Below are positions 11,951-22,599 of a stretch of DNA of 64,000 nucleotides, one piece after another. The translations under genes were made by a program, and so were the position numbers. The notes below the pieces were generated by a model. It made no database searches, was not told where the DNA came from, and saw only the letters and a list, made by a program, of their open reading frames with translations. Within the stretch, counting starts at the first letter, position 1. Each line of letters opens with the position of its first letter. The stretch is from NCBI GenBank assembly GCA_034359265.1, contig CP136891.1, positions 47,608,001 to 47,672,000 on the forward strand, read 5' to 3'. The DNA comes from Canna indica. Its lineage: Eukaryota; Streptophyta; Magnoliopsida; Zingiberales; Cannaceae.

Positions 11951-12952
11951 ATATCAACTAAACTGATCTAAACTATCTGAAATAGTGCTCCTGATGAGTA
12001 TTACCATACTATATCATGATGTGCTCAACTATTTCAATCATGCAGGACTGATATATCATGATGATTCAATAAATAATTTCTAGCTTGACCTTTTAGTCTT
12101 GTATAATTTCTAGTTTTAACCTTGCACAGCTATTCTAAATTGTACTAAATACTAATAGTAACTATGACACTGCAAAAAATATGAACTGGTCCACTTGAAT
12201 TGAACCTACCAACAACCTTCTTGCATTCTATAGTGCTCCACTGAACAATAATTGGAATCTAAAGCCACTTACCAGACAACAATAAAATGCTAAGTAGACA
12301 ACTGATCATGCCTCAAGCACTATGATGATCACCCTAATGATATTGGACTGGGACCTCTGTATTCATTTCAATCGGCATTATGTACCTCAATAATTCATTT
12401 TCTTTTTCACCTCTATAGCATAAAACAAAAAGCTTAAATAGTAATTGCTTACCTAGACTGACATTGATATCAATTCATATTCTTTTCCTTTGAAAGTGAA
12501 TGAACTCTTCTGAAACTTATAAAATACTTCATAAGAAGACATTCACCCAATGATATAAATATGTGATACCCCCCCAAAAAGATCTGGAGCAATAACATGT
12601 GTTCTTCAACTTGCTTGGTTGTCTAACCATGGTGTAGTTTACTCTCATAAATATTACATATATACACACACTATATTGATTTCATCTTTACAACCCTGTA
12701 TATATCAAGGAGAAAGAAAAGGATTCAAGTTTTTTGTAGCTGTATCACCTCATCATGTGTTTCATGGATTATCTTTCCCTTCTCTGGACAGAGGAAGAGA
12801 AGAAAAGGGAAAGAGATCCTTAGCTAGGGATATCAACTAAACTGATCTAAACTATCTGAAATAGTGCTCCTGATTATTATTACCATACTATATCATGATG
12901 TGCTCAACTATTTCAATCATGTAGGACTGATATATCATGATGATTCAATAAA
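11951..12952. repeat. 123-bp direct repeats bounding a 0.76-kb segment
   Basis: Positions 11951-12073 and 12830-12952 are nearly identical (both contain CTGAAATAGTGCTCCTGAT and TATATCATGATGATTCAAT). The segment between them has no recognisable gene, primer-binding site or polypurine tract. It may be a tandem duplication or a small terminal-repeat insertion. I cannot distinguish the two. Confidence 0.6.
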
Positions 12953-13033
12953 AAAATATAAGTAAAAAATATATGATATATGAAATTATAAAATACAGAT
13001 ATCATATCAAATTAAGGTGTAAGCATGCAGATA

Positions 13034-15133
13034 TGTAAGACCCGGGAAAATTTCCTAATATATAAAAAAAGCTATTTTGGTGCAGCGCGCCGGACCCGGG
13101 GGTAGTCGAGTCGAGTCTCGGGATCGCCTCGAGTAAAAAGGTATGACTCGACTAATGATGTATGCAATTTAATTGGGCAAATGACTCTTTCCTTTTATGC
13201 ATGTATACCTTAATCGAGTTTAAATCAACTCGTGTTGCGGGTAGAATCGGGACCCAAGTCGAGCTCGGGTTTAGTCGAGTCTTGAGTAAGAGTCAAAGGC
13301 CAATATGGAAGGCTAGATGAGGGATTAAAATCCCTCATTCATGCTGTCGTGCGACTCATCTTGGAGTCGCACAAGGCAACGCATAGGAGAGGGGGAGAAG
13401 AAGCAAGGAAAAGGGGATTTTGGTCGATCCGGGATTTTGCGCCGTCGCCGGAAGATTCAAAGTTGTCGGCATCCGATCCTTCATCTTCCTCAACCAAGGT
13501 GAGTGGTTAGATTTGAAGTAATGGGGGAGGCGGGTAGCCGAACCTCTAGTGGTGATAGGATCGTGTTTTCTCGCGAGTTTCCGATGAATCGAGGTTTTGT
13601 AGTTGTGTATTCATGGTTTTGTATCAATCCTTGTCGGATCATTTTGTTTTCCTCATCGATTTCTCCAATACTAGGGCTACCGAATCATGGGAATAGGGGA
13701 AAGATCATGCCAAAAATTTCTCCAATTCCCTTGACGGAAGTAGAGCCCTTAGATGATCTTCCCTATTGCCAAAAAGTTCATCAATAGAGCATTCTTACGT
13801 CGATTTCACGTGTTAAGGAGCTTGTCTTCCCTAGAACTCATAGGTGTGACCGAATGAACCCTAAACTTCATGAGAAAGGTTCGGCCAGGTGTAGGGGAGG
13901 GGGGAAACTAGTCCATATGAAATTAAGATATAGCGGAGACAAAGAATTAGGGTCGGGGATTAATTCTTCTTTTCCTTTCCTACCCTAAGAGGCATGTCCG
14001 AGCAAGGTTCACCTTGCCCAAGGCTCGGCCAAGCCTAGGGGCGGGAGAGGGAGAGCTTCAGATGAAAATTTTCATGGTTAGAATGCTAAAACAATAGAGA
14101 CATGATGACACTTAGGAAGAACCCTAACTTTAGCAAGTAAATTTATTGTTTCATGTAATTATAGGAATGATAGCATAGTGACTATCCTTAGCTCATTCCT
14201 CTTTAATTTTTGAAATGATGAAATATTTTACCATGCTTAGTATTTCATGCGTTGTGAATTTATGGTTATCTTTCCATGCTATATAAGTTGCTTCTTATTG
14301 AGATAAATTCTAAATGCAATGTATGAATGATTATTGATGAATCTCGTGGGTATATATAGTAGTTGTTGTAAGTTATTCTTGTTTTTCTTTAAATCATACA
14401 AGCTGTCCTAAAATGTTCATGGGTGGAATTCCAAGGTCGGTACATAGAATTCCTCACCCAAGGTAGCGTATAACGTTAGATAACATGTAGGACGTTGCGA
14501 GATGCTTAGCATATATGGAAACTTAGCTAGGAGATGACACAACTTCTAGGACTTCTAGTAAGCATTTTCACATATATGGTTTATACAGAATGACCCATAG
14601 AGTCAGTAGTGACACTAGAAAGTAACTTGCCTCCCTGAATATATATTATGTTGTGTTAGTTATATGTTATGCATGAATAACTGAGGATTATGTGGAGGTT
14701 CGCAAGAACTGCTTACTGAGTCCCAAGTGGACTCACAGTTTGTTTCCTTGTTTTCTTTTGTAGAGCATGAACAGTGATTGTAACCTGTCGGCATGGTGCA
14801 GCTGGAGGGCGGGTGGTGGTGTCATACCTCGTAGCGGTGTCCTTGGGTCATAGTCTAGTGTCTTAGTAGTTGTTTCCTTTTCTGCACTAACAGTTGTGTT
14901 TTGGAAAAGTTTGTAAAACTTTGATATTTGAGATGTTCAGTTTGTTCCGATGATGGTTTTCTCTTTGGTTTGAAAACATATATTGTGAACTTTGAAAAAC
15001 TTTAAATAAAGCTTGTGTTGAGGTTTCTTTTTCATCGATATGTTCTGGTTTCTTATATGTCAGTGTAGACAGTAGGCTACAGGGTAGGATGTAGGCTCTG
15101 ACCGGTCACACTACCCTCAGTTGGGGTGTGACA
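13034..15133 (+). mobile_element. Solo gypsy-type LTR (2.1 kb)
   Basis: It starts TGTAAGACCC and ends GGTGTGACA, flanked by the direct repeat AGATA (13029-13033 and 15134-15138). It contains no gag or pol, so it is a solo LTR left by recombination between two LTRs. A related LTR in the opposite orientation lies at 37917-40435, and a relative is at 16185-17501. An ORF of 94 codons at 13503-13787 has no recognisable domain and is not called as a gene. Confidence 0.88.
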
Positions 15134-15138
15134 AGATA

Positions 15139-16181
15139 TCATATCAAATTTGCAAGAACATGACACGCAAATATCATAAAATGAAATTAATCAAACACAA
15201 CATGCAGATCTGTAAACCCTAGATATGTAAACCCAAGAACAAAAAAAGAACAACACAATAACAAAAAAAAACAAGAACAAAATGAACATAGATCTATAAA
15301 CCCTAGATCTGTACAGAACAATATCATGCTAACAAAATAAAATCATGTTACAAAATAAATCATAGATCAGACATAACCATAAACCCGATCTATTTACAAA
15401 ACAATATCATACAAACCCTAGATAAAAAAAACAACACAAACAAATAGATCAAACAAAACCATAAACCCTAAACCCTAGATAAAAAAAACAATAGAACACA
15501 CGATGAAATCTTGTAAACCAAAGCCCTATATATATCTGTTCACAGATCTATTCCCTATAGAGTGAGAAGGGAAGAAGAAAGGTCAGTTTCAATATTACTT
15601 GCCCGAATTTTGTCAAAAGAGAAGTAGATCGCAACGAGAACAAACCCTAAATCTGAAAGAAACCCTCAGATCTACTCATAGATGGCAAAAAAGAAGAATA
15701 AATGTGGGTTTCAAGGTTACCTTGGATGGAGTTTGTCGTCGATCGCGCCAATGGAGATCTCTCGGGAATAGATCTGACCTTTGAGATAGCAAAAATCTCA
15801 CCAGAGGGGGGCTGCTAGGGCTGGGCAAAAAGTTGTCGCCGCGGAGGGGGTCTGCGCTAGGGTTCGTATTCGCGTGAGAGGTGTGTCGACTCGGGAGGTT
15901 AAACATGGGTTTTGTTCGAATACCCGAAAATGGGTTATTTTCGAGATAATCACAAGTTTGCCACTCCACCCATTTTCTATTTTTGCTGAAAATGCAGAAA
16001 ACACCGAATCATTGTTTTCTAATTCATGTACAAATCATGTTTTGAAGAAAACACGTTCTGGCGAAAATAGCTGCTGATTTTTCACTGTTTCGCGCAACCA
16101 AACGCATTTTCGGGCGCGCTTTCCTTTTCAACAGAAAACCAAAACCCAAAACGCGTCCGTCGTGGGTAACCAAACAGTGCC
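15139..16181. repeat. Harbinger right subterminal region
   Basis: AT-rich sequence with repeated AACCCTAGAT(A/C) and AACAATATCAT motifs leads to the right inverted repeat, where CCAAAACGCG-like and GGGTAACCAAACAG motifs mirror the left end. No gene is seen. Confidence 0.6.
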
Positions 16182-16184
16182 TAA

Positions 16185-17501
16185 GACACACTCTAAAAAC
16201 CTGATTTGGGTTAGATACATTAGTATCGGGCACAATCGTAAGCTAAAACAAAACTCTAAAATAAAACCTTAATCTTGGTGATTTAAATTTTAATTGCATA
16301 ATTAAAATTGGAAAAAAGGGTCAGCATAATCTGTTATGAGCCAATAAATAAAGTTTATGCATGAAATAAAACCACACGAGTTCATGACACTACGGGTCTA
16401 GGAGTTGGGGGCAGGTATTGGAGTGTGGAGACGCTTTCCAATAAGGACACCCCTAAGACACCGTAGGAGAGACTTGACTTAGATCATGTTGCGCCATATC
16501 TTAATGAATGGCGGAGAGGCTCGTTGAGGAGTCGGATTGTGGGCTAGGCCCGGGAGGTTGGATGGCTAATTTCCAACATGGAACAAGTTTGGATGAGCAA
16601 ATCCTGATTGTTCTGGTTTAGCCTCGTGGGATAAGTTTGGTAGGCCTACCTGATTAGCCTCGAGGTGGTTTTAAGGATAAGTTCGGAGGGGGTACCCGAT
16701 TATTCCTGTGATATCTTAAATGGGTAAGTTTGAAGGGCCTACCCGATTACTCCTGTGATATCAAAAATGGGCAAGTTCGGAGGGCCTTCCCGATTCCTCC
16801 CGAGTTTCTTTATACTAGGATAAGTTCGGAGGGCCTTCCCGATTATCCTAGTATGTGTTGTTGCATTAGGGCACCGTAGGCGTAGGCCTGTTGATCTTCA
16901 CCGTTTGGGTGTTGGCTGCTTTCGGGCAAGTGGTGGCCAAATGGCCTGTTAGCTAGTCACTTCCTTGTGATCTTTTTCTTGCTTGAGTCAGGAGATTTGC
17001 GTTATACATCCTATTTATGATGGTTTTTTTGTGGGGGTTGGTAGAACCGCTTACTAAGTTCTTTTAAAATCACCCGTTGTCATTGTTTTGTTTTGCAGAG
17101 CCTGACCAATGAGGTGGGCTGGAGCACTTGGCGTGGCTGGAGGGCAGAGGAGCTACATTGATCTCATAACAGTCCTAGTTAGGGGTCGTAGTCGAGTTTT
17201 GGTAGTTAGTCATGCACTTATGTTTCAGTGTTTTGGAGTTGTAGTCCCTTTGGGGACATTTATATCTTTATTACAGATTTCATGTAACTGAACAGTTGAA
17301 CTTGTTTTGTTTTTTTCGCACTTTATGATATTGCTAAAATTACTTATAATGATTTCTGGTTTGGTTTTCCATTTGAAATAAAACATGTTATTTCTTTTTC
17401 GCTATATTTTATTGTTCAGTTGGCATGTGCATGGTTTAAGCTGCGGGGTATAGGAATGTATACCCTAGCCAGTCATGTGACCATGAGTTGGGGCATGACA
17501 A
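16185..17501 (+). mobile_element. Gypsy LTR remnant fused to copia-1 3' LTR
   Basis: The end (GAGTTGGGGCATGACA at 17501) and the segment around 17040-17150 with GCTTACT(A/G)AGT and GCTGGAG(G/C) blocks match the solo LTR at 13034-15133 as a related family. The first hundred bases or so after 16184 may still be copia-1 spacer. A short tandem repeat with AAGTTCGGAGGGCCTTCCCG spaced about 50-60 bases occupies 16625-16860. No LTR start or TSD is visible, and the first ~340 bases of the copia-1 3' LTR are missing next to it, so a deletion probably joined the two. Confidence 0.6.
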
Positions 17502-18816
17502 TAACCTAGACATTTTCTTGGCACGAAAAATGCCAGTAATTGTTCCTTAGGTAAAAACTAGATATCAAGATATTTTTAAGAATTTTTTGGAAGCCTTTAG
17601 CCTACCCATATTTGACCTAGGAGATTATAAAAGTTTCGGTTTTTAGAAATTTGTACTAGACCTCAAAAGTTAGATTTTGATTCTTAAGGATTTTGATTTT
17701 TTAGATATTTTTATTGAATCCAAATGGGGGGTAATCCTTATATAACATTTATGTTTTAAAGTTTTAATAAATGCTATATAAGTATACTTAGCTAAAATGG
17801 AACCCAAAAATGAGCAAACAAGCAGAGAAAAAAAAACCCAAACCAAGCAGTCTGCCCAGGTTCGGTCGACCAGTAGAAGGTGAAGGCATTTCGGTCGACT
17901 AACCGATCAACCGAACGATGCCCACAATGGGCAAAATGCCTTCGGTCGCTCAGTCGGTCGACCGAAGGATGCCCAGACGATCGACTGGCAAGCGATCGGG
18001 TGTCGCCAACAGGCAGAAATTAGCCCGTTGGAAGAGCTATTTTGGCTCTCTCTTCTTGGGGCTTATATATACTAGCCCTTGAGTGCCTTCCTCCATAATC
18101 TTAACCTTCATTGAGCCATCCTTGATCATATCAAAAGATTTCTTGAGCCATTTCTTTGCAAACCCTAGTTCTCATGATAAAAACTTGATTTTGCATTCAA
18201 AGCTTTGATCGATTCATCATTGAGGCATCAAGAGGAACTAGAACTTGTGTTTGGAGCTAAGTATAAGTTGTGTTGTTTATTTGCTCCATTACTTGTGTAT
18301 TTTGTTGTTTATTTTGATTATATATCAAGTGTATAAACCTAGGTTGCTAGGTTTGATTAAGTTGGTGGTTGCCTTGGTGTTAAGGCTTAAATCCACCATT
18401 GTAAACTTAGTTTACAAGGATTAGTTGAGTTGTCCTTAGATTGAGGTGGGAGAGTGCTCTCGGTAGAAAGGCGGGATACTTCCGGGTGTGGAAGTGCCTT
18501 CGGCTTGTGAGCGGAGACTTTCCGGTGTAAAGTCCTCATTGTAAGAAAACTAATTAATCTAGTTAAACTAGTTTGAAAATCCTAAGCGGGGTGCTTAGGT
18601 AGTGGAGTAGGCATTGAGGCCGAACCACTATAAATAATTGTGTTATCATTGATATATTATTTTGTGTTAATTGCTTTATCATTAATTGGTTCCGCATTTA
18701 GTCATTAAATTGTGAATTGCCTAAGTAGTTTAAGAAAACGTGTAAAATCGAATTTAGGCGACAAGTTTAGTTAACACACTATTCACCCCCCCTCTAGTGT
18801 GACCATTTCACCAACA
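17502..18816 (+). repeat. Copia-1 3' LTR, 5'-truncated
   Basis: Direct repeat of 2771-4101, including the palindrome array (17863-18030), the TATA box near 18063, the stem-loop CCTAAGC/GCTTAGG (18581-18599) and the terminal ACCAACA. The first ~340 bp of the LTR are absent. Confidence 0.88.
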
Positions 18817-19000
18817 CGCCTGCTGTCGCTTGACTGCGAGTTTTCTCTTTTTTTGGTCGACTGGCTTGGCACAGGGGTCGATGGCCAGTTGATGGCAGAT
18901 GACTTGGGGATCTATTCCTAGCATGTCGATGAGTGCCCATGCGAAGAGGTCGGCATTATTTTTTTAGTAGGGTGCTTAGTCGTACTTTGAGCTCATTGGG
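18817..19000 (-). pseudogene. Gypsy pol N-terminal segment before the RT core
   Basis: On the minus strand this reads DMLGIDPQVICHQL and then KPVDQKKRKLAVKRQQA, the segment that precedes the RT palm in Tat-type elements (usually DMPGIDP...). The continuation is at 2431 on the far side of copia-1, in the order expected. Confidence 0.75.
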
Positions 19001-19674
19001 GAGGTGTCAATATAAGTTACTAGTTCGGGGGATGTCCCGATCTGTACGGGATCCAAGTCATCAGTGGGCTAGGGCCGCTCCTGGATGTCTCCTCTCGGAT
19101 CCAGATATGATATCTTTGGCTGGGGTTCAGTCGACTTGAGTTTCAAGCAGTCGTTGTAGCATGCGCGAGCTTCCATTTGGTCTGCATGAATGACTCATAC
19201 CTCTGTCTCTGAGATGGGGAATTTAATGGCGAGGTGAGGAGTAGACACCACGGCTGGCCCCTAAGTTATTCAAGTAGGGCCAACCCAAAATCATGTTGTA
19301 GGGGCTCGAACACTGGATGACCAGAAACTATATATATGTCTATTGATCTTGTTCTTGGTGCGGAGCCTGAATGTAGGGGCCATCCCTAAGTGGTTTTTGA
19401 CATTTACATGATCTCCTAAGAAGCTGACAAGCTCTCAGTGGTACAGATGTAATGAGGATTCGCTGATGCCCATTCTCTCGAGTGCTGGGAGGACGTCGGT
19501 AGATCTGCCCTGGTCCACCAGAACTTTCCTAACAAGGAAGCCAACAACGAACACAGAAATAACGACAAGATCATGCAAGTTCTTGTCAATCCCTTGATAA
19601 TCAGAGTCGTAGTAAGATATTACCGGGGTGGGTACGTGTGGCCTTTGTGACCAAGCTGTTTCATTGACGATCAT
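19001..19674 (-). pseudogene. Gypsy protease region
   Basis: The minus-strand ORF 19674-19435 contains VRKVLVDQGRSTDVLPALERMGI, which matches the aspartic protease of Tat-type gypsy elements (usually VDxGSSADVL). The arginine in place of the first serine of that motif, and the missing frame downstream, suggest decay. The rest (19434-19001) is degenerate linker. Confidence 0.7.
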
Positions 19675-20660
19675 AACCGTTGGGGCGATTGTGTTTCGGG
19701 GTCACGGTCGTTCGCTATGTCATCGAGCTGTGGGGTCTCACTAGCGACCTTCCCTGATCAATCGTTCGATCTGGTCACGGAGGACCACACATTCTTTAGT
19801 GGTGTGCCCAAAGGTTCGATGTAATTCACACCTTCTGCTCTTGTCGCATCTATATGAAGATTTTTAGCTTATGGGGTAGCCGGGAGGCCTAAGCAGTTGT
19901 AAATAATGTACTTCTTGTAGTATTATTTCCCTTGAGGTATTAAGGGGTGTGTACCTTTCAAATCGGGTGCTCGGATGAGGCGGGGACCTCGGCATCAGGT
20001 AGTAACTCTATTCGCGGTGACTGTGATCCTCCTTTTTCCCATCGTGCTTCCTAGATTTTTTGTCTTCAATGATGTCCTGGAGGTTTTGCCAGTCGATCCT
20101 CTATGCCTCTCGCTAATCTTCTTTTATTATAAAATCTGCTACATTTTCTTGGAACTCGACCGTGTCCTTTGGCTCGGTTAAGGTGATCTGTTCCTCGAAG
20201 GGCTCGGGTTTTAAACTGAGTTGGAGGCAGAAGAGCTTGATCTTTGGGTCGTGGTTTGGAATGTCGGTCGTTGTGGCCCGAAACCTGTTCAGGTATTCCC
20301 TTAGGGGCTTATGTTGCCCTTGTCTGATATAGCGGAGGATGGCTGTCGTCTTGTGGTGTACCCGTGATGTGGTGAAACGATTGAGGAAGATGCGAGAGAT
20401 GTCTCTGAAAGAGTGAATGGAGCCTAGCGGGAGGGAGGCAAACCATAGCAGGGCGGTGTTTCCTAAGAACACCGAAAATGCTCGGCTGAGCATAGAGTCG
20501 GTTGCGCCGATATAGAGAATTGCACTCTGGAACACTGTCAGCTGTAGGGCAGGGTATCGGAGCGTCGCTCATCGTTGTTTCAGCATTACCATGTTACGGT
20601 CGATCGTCGCTGTTGGGTCATGGCCGTTGATTTATGGCGATGGTTGCTTGACTCCAAGTT
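19675..20660 (-). pseudogene. Gypsy gag (retrotransposon gag domain), 5'-truncated
   Basis: The minus-strand ORF 20535-20113 has the Retrotrans_gag pattern: AFSVFLGNTALLWFASLPLGSI, then FLNRFTTSR, then PLREYLNRF and a C-terminal LKPEPFEEQITL. An N-terminal HDPTA-type block continues in shifted frames to about 20640. Beyond that the similarity ends with no LTR or primer-binding site, so the 5' end of this gypsy element was lost before or with the junction at about 20660. From 20112 to 19675 only degenerate gag tail is seen. Confidence 0.72.
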
Positions 20661-20991
20661 CCAGCCATTGTGGGGGAGGTAAGCTTTACTTGCCCCCATG
20701 AATTTTACCTCCTTTTACATCCCATGAATTTTAAAATTCCCTCATATCCTAAAATTATATCACCTTTCTCTTTCCCTCTCCCGATCCCTAACTCGTCTTC
20801 TCTTCTTAGAAGAGTTCTTCCCACACCCGCGTTCTCCACCAATCCGCCCACTTCCCCCTTCTTCCTGCGTGCTCCGCCTGTCTGCTCCTTCTTTCGGGCA
20901 GCGCCCCTCTTCTCGACGCTCCGCCTCCCCGCCTCAGCGAAAGGAGACTTTAATGTGAACAAGTCTTTTGTTCACAATTATTTTTTGTCAG
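20661..20991. other. No gene recognised; pyrimidine-rich sequence before tubulin exon
   Basis: CT-rich sequence ending TTTTTTGTCAG, a plausible splice acceptor for the tubulin exon that follows. It could be part of an old intron. The ORFs on both strands are compositional. Confidence 0.4.
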
Positions 20992-21235
20992 GCTTTCACG
21001 TGTGCCACTCTATTGGTGGTGGAACTGGTTTGGAATGGGAACACTTTTGATATCGAAGATGAGAGAGGAGTATCCAGATAGGATGCTGCTCACCTTCTCT
21101 GCTTTTGTATCCAGATAGGATGTTGCTCACCTTCTCTGTTTTTACTCTTTCTGTCCACCAGCTAGTTGAAAATGCAGATGAATGCATGGTGCTAGACAAT
21201 GAAGCCCTCTATGACATATGCTTTCGCACTCTCAA
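20992..21235 (+). pseudogene. Beta-tubulin internal exon, decayed
   Basis: Starts after an AG acceptor with [13 protein letters not shown] and ends with [25 protein letters not shown], both diagnostic of beta-tubulin; the exon borders match the conserved plant intron positions as I recall them. A one-base loss in the GTGSGMGT segment shifts the frame. The VFPSPKVSDTVVEPYNAT portion is missing and replaced by a second copy of the 36 bases that encode [10 protein letters not shown] (21069-21104 and 21107-21142). No other tubulin exon is seen, so this is a fragment. Confidence 0.85.
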
Positions 21236-21357
21236 TGGATCTTTATTGTTGTTGTAGGCTTAGTAACTTTGTTTTGTTATTGGTGTTGTTGAATGGAAAG
21301 ACGGGCCCTTTCATTTATCTCTAAAATAATGTATTATATAGTACGTTGTATCCCATA
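21236..21357. other. Short unique sequence between tubulin exon and hAT MITE
   Basis: No feature beyond AT-rich sequence. Its last eight bases (ATCCCATA) form the left target duplication of the MITE. Confidence 0.4.
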
Positions 21358-21874
21358 TAGATGTGGCAATGGGCCGGCCCAGGCCTCGCCTGGCACAGCT
21401 CAACAACTCAAAGGGGAGGCCCAGCCCCGGCTTGAGCCCGCCCCTTCGAGCTCGGGCTGGGCTCGAGTTGGCCTGAAATATCAAAAGTATAAATAATTAA
21501 GATCGATGGTGAGACTTGAATTGTCGACCTCTAGCTTCATTTGTGGTGAACTAACCACCACACAAAGGCTCTTTATATATATATATATATATATATACAT
21601 ATATAATATCATTGAGTAAAGTACCTATTGCTCATGCTTGACACAGAATACTAGGCTAAACCTAGGTGCAGACGAGGCTAGACCTGGGTGGCGCCAGGCC
21701 TAGCCTGCGGGTGCAGGGGCAGGCCCGGGCCCGTGTCGAGCTTGGCATGCGTGTCGGGCTCGGCACAGCCCACGTGCCCAAGGGGTGACCCAGCCCGCCC
21801 CTTGGGCACAGGCGGGCCGCGTCAGGCACGGCCCATGAGTCGGGCCGGGCGGCACGGGCCCATTGCCACCTCTA
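21358..21874. mobile_element. hAT-type MITE, GC-rich, 517 bp
   Basis: The terminal inverted repeats TAGATGTGGCAATGGGCC and GGGCCCATTGCCACCTCTA pair apart from one base and one gap. The 8-bp flanks ATCCCATA (21350-21357) and ATCCAATA (21875-21882) match at seven of eight positions. The arms are unusually rich in GGGCC, and the centre holds an (AT)n run near 21571-21596. No transposase is present, so it would have been moved in trans by a hAT transposase. Confidence 0.85.
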
Positions 21875-22180
21875 ATCCAATAAACACTGACTTTATTCAA
21901 ATTTGACTGCAAATTCATTTTTTGACTTGTCAAATTCTATTGGATAAAGGAAATGAAAGTTGATTCCCATATGTAGAATACTTTACCTTTAATAGCACTT
22001 ATCGCTATGATTTGAAGATATATAGTTCAGATGATTTGCAGATGTATAGTTCAGATATGAGGGCCATGTTCAGGTACTTTTTAAGTATTTAGGAGTCTGA
22101 ATATTCTAGTTATGCTAGATAGTTTTTGATGATCACTGAAGTTTATAAACAAGAATTCATGGATTTTTTTTATTTAGTTA

Positions 22181-22512
22181 TAATAAAGCAATTATCAGTG
22201 GTAATCATCAGCCTTAATTACATATTCCAGCAGTCCTCTAGAATATTCCACACAGAGCAGTCTCTAGAATACTCTACACAGAGCAGTCTCTAGAATACTC
22301 CACAGAGAGTAGTCTTCTTCCCTGATAATGGAGCACTCCTCTCATAAACAAACTCACGCTCCCTAGTATTCTTATCACTGTACACGTGTAAACACATCAC
22401 AACAATAGCTGATATAATTTGATTCTTTCTTCTGTATAAATACCACACAACACATCAATACAATCATCTTCGTTTTCTTATTTGCATTGCCAGATTACAT
22501 TAAAACTATATA
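22181..22512 (+). repeat. 5' LTR of the TA...TA copia (332 bp)
   Basis: Longer than its partner at 26456-26735 because a unit of about 26 bp (CTCTAGAATACTCCACAGAG-like) is present three times here and once there. It contains a TATAAATAC box near 22434. Confidence 0.88.
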
Positions 22513-22599
22513 TTGGTATCAGAGCCTTCCTAACTCCATCGAGTATTTTTTCCCTTTACTCCGTTGAACATTTCCTTCCAATCTGCAAACCTCCTCTCC

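Larger units (their letters stand above)
7312..16181 (-). mobile_element. PIF/Harbinger transposon, two genes
   Basis: The element is flanked by TAA on both sides (7309-7311 and 16182-16184), the usual target duplication of this superfamily. Its ends are imperfect inverted repeats sharing CTGTTTGGTTACCC, close to the known PIF/Tourist terminus. Similarity between the ends extends inward, with GTTTTCxxCAAAACGCG-like motifs and GATCTA/CTAGGG-rich tracts at 7620-8640 and 15190-15560. Both genes expected of the family are present on the minus strand: a DDE transposase (8733-9882) and a Myb/SANT-like protein (10490-11482). A solo gypsy LTR (13034-15133) has inserted into it. Confidence 0.88.
2432..18816 (+). 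mobile_element. Copia-1: long non-autonomous-looking copia element with nested insertions
   Basis: An LTR element inserted into the gypsy pol on the opposite strand. The 5' LTR starts TGTTGGCC at 2432 and the 3' LTR ends CCAACA at 18816. The flanks TGCTT (2427-2431) and CGCCT (18817-18821) look like one 5-bp TSD that has suffered two C-to-T transitions. Taking the element out joins the two gypsy halves at the expected point, just after a KRQQA motif that usually precedes the RT N-terminus. Inside are a gag gene (4169-5382), a non-coding spacer, a PIF/Harbinger element (7312-16181) and a gypsy LTR remnant. I see no copia protease, integrase, RT or RNase H, so it probably depended on a relative or lost pol by deletion. 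Confidence 0.82.

Noticed and set aside
11960..12010. CTGATGAG core suggesting a hammerhead ribozyme, as in retrozymes
   Set aside because: No matching GAAA core or flanking stems nearby, and the sequence lies in a Harbinger transposon, not in an LTR.
13503..13787. 94-codon ORF starting MVRFEVMGEAG as a possible gene
   Set aside because: It lies in a solo LTR, has no domain, and is not kept in the related LTR at 37917-40435.
15455..15485. Telomere-like CCCTAAA repeats
   Set aside because: Only two to three units within the Harbinger subterminal region. Too short for an interstitial telomere block.
20600..20991. Missing 5' end of the left CACTA element
   Set aside because: I looked for CACTA with GGAACGG subterminal repeats upstream of the tubulin exon and found none, so cargo status of the host gene remnants stays unproven.
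20670..21050. 126-codon plus-strand ORF
   Set aside because: Pyrimidine-rich composition, and its end overlaps the out-of-frame tubulin exon. No domain or codon signal.
21688..21933. ORFs in GC-rich sequence
   Set aside because: They lie within the arms of the hAT MITE and reflect low stop density in GC-rich DNA.
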